The notes beneath the pieces are model-generated. The model searched no databases, was not told where the DNA came from, and saw nothing but the letters and a program-made list of their open reading frames with translations. Position numbers and translations under genes: made by a program. Positions 59,149 through 64,000 of a stretch of DNA of 64,000 bases are shown piece after piece. This stretch comes from CAYMKL01 sp964390805. Lineage in GTDB: Bacteria; Chloroflexota; Anaerolineae; VGOG01. How positions within the stretch are numbered: position 1 is the first letter of the stretch; every line of letters begins with the position of its first letter. Location: assembly GCA_964390805.1 (NCBI GenBank), contig CAYMKL010000009.1, forward strand, positions 1 through 64,000. Direction: 5' to 3'.

Positions 59149-59826
59149 TCAGTTGGCTACCAGTTTGTATCCTATTCCCCACACCGTGTCAATGACCAGA
59201 TCGCTGCCGGTCAGCTTGTCTCTCAGGTGGGCGATGTGTATGTCAACAGTGCGGGTCTGGCCGTAAAAATCGAAGCCCCAGGCCAGATCCAAGAGTTGAT
59301 CTCGGCTGAGGACGATGCCTTTGTGTTGAGCCAGAGCCAAGAGGAGGTCGAACTCCTTGGTCCGCAGTTTAACAGGCTCGTCTCCCACTGTGACTTCGCG
59401 TCGCTGGGAATCTATCGTCACCTGGCCGATCTTGATGACTTGCTCCGGTTTGGGGGGCTTTTCATAGCGGCGTAACACAGCGCGTACCCGGGCTACCAAT
59501 TCGCGAGGGTTGAATGGTTTGGTTAAGTAGTCATCGGCGCCCATCTCTAGCCCTACGATCTTGTCAACGTCGTCATTGCGGGCGGTCAGCATAATGATGG
59601 GCACATCAGACTCCCCTCGAATTCGTCGGCATACTTCCCAGCCGTCAATCTCTGGCAACATCAGGTCGAGGACGACCAGTGCTGGCTGCAACGATTTTGT
59701 TTTGGCCAGAGCTTCGGCCCCATCGTAGGCACTCTCTACATGGTAGCCCTCTTTCTCCAGGTAAAGCCTGGCTAACTCGGCGATGTGCTTTTCATCATCT
59801 ACTACCAGGATGGTCTCTTTGGCCAT
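59149..59826 (-). CDS. OmpR/PhoB-family response regulator
   Basis: 225 residues. Receiver domain with acidic pair D10-D11, phospho-acceptor D54 (VVLDLMLPEIDG) and switch Lys in LTKPFNPRELVARV. Winged helix VKLRTKEFDLLLALAQHKG, then RTVDIHIAHLRDKL and WGIGYKL. Transcribed before its kinase. Confidence 0.93.
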   Translation of the reverse strand: MAKETILVVDDEKHIAELARLYLEKEGYHVESAYDGAEALAKTKSLQPALVVLDLMLPEIDGWEVCRRIRGESDVPIIMLTARNDDVDKIVGLEMGADDYLTKPFNPRELVARVRAVLRRYEKPPKPEQVIKIGQVTIDSQRREVTVGDEPVKLRTKEFDLLLALAQHKGIVLSRDQLLDLAWGFDFYGQTRTVDIHIAHLRDKLTGSDLVIDTVWGIGYKLVAN

Positions 59827-59843
59827 GATCTCCTCTGCTCTTG

Positions 59844-59872
59844 ATTTTAGCCCAAATCACTCAAAAAGGCAA
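59844..59872 (-). promoter_or_regulatory. Promoter of the two-component operon
   Basis: Minus strand: -35 TTGCCT (59872-59867), 17-nt spacer, -10 TAAAAT (59849-59844). The 59873-60064 remainder shows nothing else. Confidence 0.65.
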
Positions 59873-60064
59873 GGGAAGTAGTTCTGGTTTGGTGATAATT
59901 GTTCAACGTGTAATCATCCGGCGATTTGGTTGATCGTTGATGCGCCAGGCTGCAACTGGCTGCGGATCGGACAAGTTTAACTCACTCCAGCCGTGCGATG
60001 TAACGGGGTCTTACTGGAAGTGCTGTCCCCAGCAGAAATGCAGCTTGGCGGCCCGAAGCTTGCC

Positions 60065-63000
60065 CTATCCCGTCACTCTCCAGACGTGCACTACAGTCTC
60101 TCCCCAGGGGCCGGCCTCCTGTTCGGTTACGTATATAAGCCCTCTTTCCTGGTCATAGGCTACAGCACCAAGTACGGCACATTCTTGATCAATCACTTCG
60201 TTTACTGAGCTGTAGACCTCATAGGGTAGCACCTCCCATGGCTCCCTGGTTCCAGCAATCACCTCTTCTAACTCTCCTGGGTCGTAGAAGAGAATCTGAG
60301 GTTCATACGGATAGGCGTGGTAACCTTTAGAAGCGACACAAGGGTCTCCACCGCACTCTTCCGGGGTTCCGTAGCAGTTGTCTCCTAGCCCCTTTCTCCC
60401 GAATATCAGGATGCCGCTTTTGCCTGCGGTCTGCACCCAGGCCCCGCCTCCCCAGTTGTCCATGGCCCGGTAGTCTGGAAAATGGCAAACATCTGGGTCT
60501 CCCCAGACACAATCGTAGATTTCAGGATAGTACAGCAGGGCCAAAGCATCCAGATTCTGTCCTGATGCAGGAGGACTGCCGTCTTCCCAGGGGGCGAGGG
60601 CATAAAGCGTTGGCCCCTGAGAACCGCCGAGTGCTCCAGCCTCTCGATGGTTGCCGGCCATGAGCCATTTTCCATCCAGGTTCTCGCTAGCAAAGCTCTC
60701 AGTGGCCTTGAAGAGATAGTTGCAGGCCTTTGCATTATGGAAGACGTTGTTATCCGACGGGCGTTCTCCTATGTGCCACACACCCTGGGCGCCAGTCATA
60801 TCAAGCTCACTCCATCCCAAGGAATCCTGATCATAGCCAGCAACATTATACCAATCCCGCAGGTTCCAAACGATCTTGTTGATGTTTGGCAGATACTCTA
60901 AACCATCTACCTCTCGATACATGCAATCGTCGTTGTACGCGCAGTTGTCTTTCCAACCTCCAGTGATGTCCGTCAAGGCCCGCAGCACGGAGGCCTGGGG
61001 CAGGTCATCGAAATCATCAGATGTTACCGGTTCAGGTATAGTCATCTCACCCACCAGATCGTACCACGCATGGGCCGCTGCATAGAGTGAACCAGGATAG
61101 CCGTCGGCTGGCCCGGAGGGATCACCTTCAGGGTAATGGGCAAGCGCATGGCCGCTGTAGGGCCATTCATCATCGGGCGGGTATGCAAACGCACCCTGGT
61201 ACACCAGGTCAGCCGGTTGGATGAGACCGGAGGGGACGAAGCTTGTGGAGGTCGGTGTGGGAGTCGGCGTTGCTGTGGCGGTTCGCGTTGGCGTGGGGGT
61301 GGGCGTCGTGCAGTTTTCCCCCCAGTGTATCGCCACCAGCATGATATCCATGATGTCAATCTTGTCGTTGCCGTCCAGGTCGTAGCGGGGATCGTAGTCT
61401 TCGTCTCCCACAGCGGTGTGCCAGTGACTGGCCACCAGCATGATGTCGGCGATGTCCACGTCGCCGTCGCCATCAAGGTCACCATCGAGGTCACAAGGTG
61501 GGGTAGCCGTAGGGGTGGGCGTGCTCGTGGCGGTGGGGGTAGGCGTTGCCGTGACAGCGCCTCCCACCGTGTAAGTGACCACCAACCGGGGGCGTTGGTT
61601 GGGAGTGCTGTGGTTGCGGCTGTAGTAGTAGTGGTAGGTGTAGTCGCCGTTCAGGGGGCGGAGCAGCAGGCCGTAGTTAGGCAGGCCGTCCTCGATCCAG
61701 GCACGCACAGCGGCGGTGGCGTCCAGGCTGACCCAACCGTTTCCCATCCCAAGCGGCAACGTGATCTGACCCACAATGGTGGCATCGAAATCGCCGCCTG
61801 GGGTCGTCCAGGTTGTGCCGGGGCTGGCCAACGTCCAGGTAGCGCCATCGGGGATGTAGCTGGGATCGGGCCAGAAGTCCCAGCCAGTCCCTTCAGTCCA
61901 ATCGCGGGTCAAGCGGTAGAGGGCTATCTGCATGGCGTTTTCAGCATACCCATCGTAGCGGTAGAGCTCCACCGTAGCACTGCTGATGGTAGCGTCACCA
62001 GGCAGAGCCGAAAGGTCCCAGCGCATCAGGCTGCGGCGATGTTCAACTTCCCCGAAGAAGGTCTCCAGGTTGTCCGTACCACCCAGGTTAGCATTGGGAG
62101 CGACGTTGTCCTCGTCGTTGGCCAGGATCACGTCTGTCGTGCCGGCGTAACTGGCATTGGGGCTGACGCCATCCTGGAAGGCCATGGTCTGCTGGCCTGA
62201 GGGCGGTGTTGTAGCGGTAGCCGTCGGCGTGGGCGTGGCTGTGGCAGTCGGTGTCGCTGTGGCCGGGGGCTGAGTGCCTGTGGGCGTGGCTGTGGCAGTC
62301 GGGGTAGCCGTGGATGGGGGGCCGGTGGCAGTGGGGGTGGGCGTCGTTACTCCCCCTGCCCAGCGATTGTAGAAGACATTGAGCAACTGGATGAACTCGC
62401 CAGTGGCCTTCTGGTTGCCAGCGGCAGTGGGATGGCTATCGCCAACGGGATAGGCCGAGTAGTTGTTGCTGACATTCTGGATGTGCTGCTCCACGCCGCT
62501 CCACCAGCGGTGGTGGTTGCCGGTCTCCCAGCCCAGGTCGTTGGTGTTTCTATTCCCACCGTTGCTGGTCAGGACGTTGTAGAAATCGAAGACGGCCACG
62601 TTGTTGTAAGAGTAGCCATCCAGCCAATCGTTGACCAGCCAGTTGTTGAAAGCGCGGGCGTTGGCAGCGTGGCTGGCATCGGTGTCGTTGAGTACCAGCG
62701 GCGGTGCGGTGATGACCACGAACAGCTTGTCCTGCCGTGTCTGGAAGTACTCCAGAATGTCGTTGTAGATGCCCTTGGCGTTGGCCACGGTCATGTACTC
62801 CGACCAGGCGTCCTGGCCGCGCAGGGGGTTGCTGCCGGTGGTGGGCGGGTCGCCTGGGTTGCCCCCCAGGTGCGAATTGGGGTAGCAAGACTTGAACATG
62901 ATGATTTCGTTCTCTCCGCCGGGGTCGGTGGCCAGGCGTGAGTAGCTGGAGTTCTGGCCGCTTTCGGCGTAGAGTGCGCTCAGGTAGGTCGCGCTGCTGG

Positions 63001-63313
63001 TCCCGCGAAACCAGTCCCACCAGTGGCCGATGTCGGTGGTGTCACCGACGCTGCTCGGTCCCCAGCCGTAGTTGGTGTCGCTGACGAAGTAGTTGTTATT
63101 GCGCTGGGCGATGCCCAGGCCGCCGTCCCAATCGGTCAGCCAGTTTTCGCCGCAAGAATGGTGGATGAAGATGAGTTTGACGGGGGAGGCAGGTGGGTTG
63201 GGGTTGTCGGCCGTCAGGCGGCCCCGAGGGCCAGCCACAGTAAGACGGGTCGCCAAGAGCAAGGTCAACGTGGCTACGCAAATCACTGTCGCCATTACCT
63301 TTCCGATTTGCAT
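60065..63313 (-). CDS. Large secreted protein with hydrolase-like N-terminus, DNRLRE-like and dockerin domains
   Basis: 1082 residues from ATG 63313, preceded by AGGAGGGAGAAAA. Longer frames lack a ribosome binding site. Signal peptide (MATVICVATLTLLLATRL). Residues ~40-310 resemble an SGNH-like esterase/hydrolase region (IFIHHSCGENWLTDWDGG; GDSHPTAAGNQKATGEF with the Asp-x-x-His). A Pro/Thr/Ala linker is followed by a DNRLRE-type beta domain (~380-560), a second linker, a type-I dockerin pair (DLDGDGDVDIADIMLVASHW, YDLDGNDKIDIMDIMLVAIHW), a third linker and a ~400-residue C-terminal domain (EMTIPEPVTSDDFDDLPQAS) of unknown fold. Extracellular polysaccharide or ester degradation is likely. 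Confidence 0.75.
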   Translation of the reverse strand: MQIGKVMATVICVATLTLLLATRLTVAGPRGRLTADNPNPPASPVKLIFIHHSCGENWLTDWDGGLGIAQRNNNYFVSDTNYGWGPSSVGDTTDIGHWWDWFRGTSSATYLSALYAESGQNSSYSRLATDPGGENEIIMFKSCYPNSHLGGNPGDPPTTGSNPLRGQDAWSEYMTVANAKGIYNDILEYFQTRQDKLFVVITAPPLVLNDTDASHAANARAFNNWLVNDWLDGYSYNNVAVFDFYNVLTSNGGNRNTNDLGWETGNHHRWWSGVEQHIQNVSNNYSAYPVGDSHPTAAGNQKATGEFIQLLNVFYNRWAGGVTTPTPTATGPPSTATPTATATPTGTQPPATATPTATATPTPTATATTPPSGQQTMAFQDGVSPNASYAGTTDVILANDEDNVAPNANLGGTDNLETFFGEVEHRRSLMRWDLSALPGDATISSATVELYRYDGYAENAMQIALYRLTRDWTEGTGWDFWPDPSYIPDGATWTLASPGTTWTTPGGDFDATIVGQITLPLGMGNGWVSLDATAAVRAWIEDGLPNYGLLLRPLNGDYTYHYYYSRNHSTPNQRPRLVVTYTVGGAVTATPTPTATSTPTPTATPPCDLDGDLDGDGDVDIADIMLVASHWHTAVGDEDYDPRYDLDGNDKIDIMDIMLVAIHWGENCTTPTPTPTRTATATPTPTPTSTSFVPSGLIQPADLVYQGAFAYPPDDEWPYSGHALAHYPEGDPSGPADGYPGSLYAAAHAWYDLVGEMTIPEPVTSDDFDDLPQASVLRALTDITGGWKDNCAYNDDCMYREVDGLEYLPNINKIVWNLRDWYNVAGYDQDSLGWSELDMTGAQGVWHIGERPSDNNVFHNAKACNYLFKATESFASENLDGKWLMAGNHREAGALGGSQGPTLYALAPWEDGSPPASGQNLDALALLYYPEIYDCVWGDPDVCHFPDYRAMDNWGGGAWVQTAGKSGILIFGRKGLGDNCYGTPEECGGDPCVASKGYHAYPYEPQILFYDPGELEEVIAGTREPWEVLPYEVYSSVNEVIDQECAVLGAVAYDQERGLIYVTEQEAGPWGETVVHVWRVTG

Positions 63314-63361
63314 TTTTCTCCCTCCTGGTGAAATTGCTTTCTGTTCCTTATCACCAGAACC

Positions 63362-63390
63362 ATTATACCTCAAGCCTGGCAAAAACACAA
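63362..63390 (-). promoter_or_regulatory. Probable promoter of the dockerin-protein gene
   Basis: Minus strand: -10 TATAAT (63367-63362, perfect), 17-nt spacer, weak -35 TTGTGT (63390-63385). Confidence 0.5.
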
Positions 63391-63658
63391 TACGCAACGC
63401 TACCTGCATCCACCGCAAAAGACATCCTGCTGAACAGAGGAGCCGCATCCCTTTCTGTCAACGAATGTCAAACGAATAACCCCCGCCGTCCATCGCTTAC
63501 TTGTACTGAGCCGTCGGGTTGAGCTTGTCGCTTGCACTGAGCCCAGTCGGAGTGAAACCTTGTCGAAGTATTCGTTTATTCGTTGCCCCATTCGTTGACA
63601 GGATCCATCAAAATCTGTCAAATCCATCATTAACAGGCCGAAATGAAGCGGTTCTGAT
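63391..63658. repeat. Non-coding gap with dispersed-repeat fragments
   Basis: Fragments of the ACTGAGC-TGTCGAAGT repeat (63505-63572) and ATTCGTTTATTCGTTG iterations. No gene recognised. Confidence 0.5.
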
Positions 63659-63687
63659 TTGCCTTATTCACGATCTCATGTTACAAT
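63659..63687 (+). promoter_or_regulatory. Promoter of the last gene in the window
   Basis: -35 TTGCCT (63659-63664), 17-nt spacer, -10 TACAAT (63682-63687). The leader to the next ATG is about 290 nt. Confidence 0.65.
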
Positions 63688-63802
63688 AACTATCCCGAAG
63701 AAGAGTAGTCGAGACACATCTTTGCTGCCATCACCGATATCGAAGCTCTGGGTTCAAGACTGATCCTGCAAAGGAGCCAGTGCCTGACCAATGACTATGC
63801 GC

Positions 63803-63854
63803 AACGCCAGTATTAGGCGCTCCATGTCATGGAGCATCTGAGATTGGCGTTTTT
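63803..63854 (+). terminator. Attenuator-like intrinsic terminator in a long leader
   Basis: AACGCCA/TGGCGTT outer stem (63803-63809, 63845-63851), inner GCTCCAT-GTC-ATGGAGC hairpin (63819-63835), then T5 (63850-63854). It lies ~110 nt into the transcript and ~130 nt before the coding start, so it may control expression. No known riboswitch motif recognised. Confidence 0.65.
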
Positions 63855-63983
63855 GTTTGACCCGCCGGCGATGGGTGGAGAAACGTGAAGGGGGGAATCA
63901 TGTGAGTGACAACATTCGTGAGTTACAGTCTTATCCGTGATCTCAATCTCAAAGTGATTCACAAGTAAGGAGGAAAACCTGCC

Positions 63984-64000
63984 ATGGACAAGACGATTCA
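63984..64000 (+). CDS. Start of a gene cut by the window end
   Basis: AAGGAGGAAAACCTGCC precedes ATG 63984, then MDKTI. Too short to identify. Confidence 0.5.

Noticed and set aside
63694..63860. T-box leader
   Set aside because: An AGTA-like block is present, but the TGGNACCGCG T-box sequence and the antiterminator are not seen.
63860..63890. GGCGATGG segment resembling the start of a fluoride riboswitch
   Set aside because: Only the first few bases match. The required downstream pseudoknot sequence is absent.

Overview
The window reads as a chromosomal segment of a Chloroflexota (Anaerolineae-like) bacterium, most likely from a metagenome. The assignment is inference. It rests on solute-binding lipoproteins with repetitive Val/Glu/Lys stalks after the lipobox, secreted proteins ending in a YLPVVLKN-type tail or carrying Pro/Thr/Ala linkers, moderately high GC, and a dnaA-oriC region beside spoVS, ricT and holB. 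The DNA is full of small palindromic and dispersed repeats, many of them inside reading frames.

Layout. 0-9 kb: a DUF1156-type Zn-ribbon adenine methylase cut off from its partners by the window edge, a secreted FN3 protein, a 31-residue bS22-like protein, rmlA, a PIN toxin gene broken by a stop codon next to its antitoxin, a B12-binding radical SAM protein and an IclR regulator. 9-38 kb: a catabolic and uptake island. It holds a branched-chain amino acid (Liv) ABC transporter whose binding protein is an internal tandem duplication, a CBS-ACT protein, thiolase, a class III CoA-transferase, two class III aminotransferases, a spermidine/putrescine-type ABC transporter, hydantoinase/oxoprolinase A and B, an amidohydrolase fused to a MoaD-like domain, a tungsten aldehyde:ferredoxin oxidoreductase and a two-subunit class I CoA-transferase. 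Together these suggest import of nitrogenous organic substrates, ring or amide opening, transamination, oxidation to acyl-CoA level and thiolysis. rmlB follows.

38.4-44 kb: a complete diversity-generating retroelement (DGR). In order: a strong promoter, a structured leader resembling a c-di-GMP-I riboswitch with an intrinsic terminator, a membrane-anchored DUF1566 target protein with a 3' variable repeat (VR), a stand-alone MutS-domain-I-like protein, avd, the template repeat (TR) and the reverse transcriptase. TR and VR align without gaps. Over the 105-nt core, all 21 differences lie at TR adenines, the signature of adenine-directed mutagenic retrohoming. The RT carries a second MutS-I-like region at its C-terminus and a 34-codon in-frame insertion made by a ~100-bp palindromic element. 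Three sister elements sit in the same locus, two of them overlapping the ends of accessory genes.

44-64 kb: a surface protein with YAW-x-NVGWI repeats, an ArsA/Get3 ATPase, a tricorn-type protease, two divergent carbamoyltransferase paralogues flanking a flavin reductase, holB, ricT, a PHP phosphoesterase, spoVS, dnaA, and a replication origin with DnaA boxes and a DnaA-trio-like unwinding element. A PhoB-type two-component system, a large dockerin-bearing secreted protein and the start of a further gene behind a long leader with an attenuator-like terminator close the window. No rRNA, tRNA, CRISPR array or transposase gene was seen.
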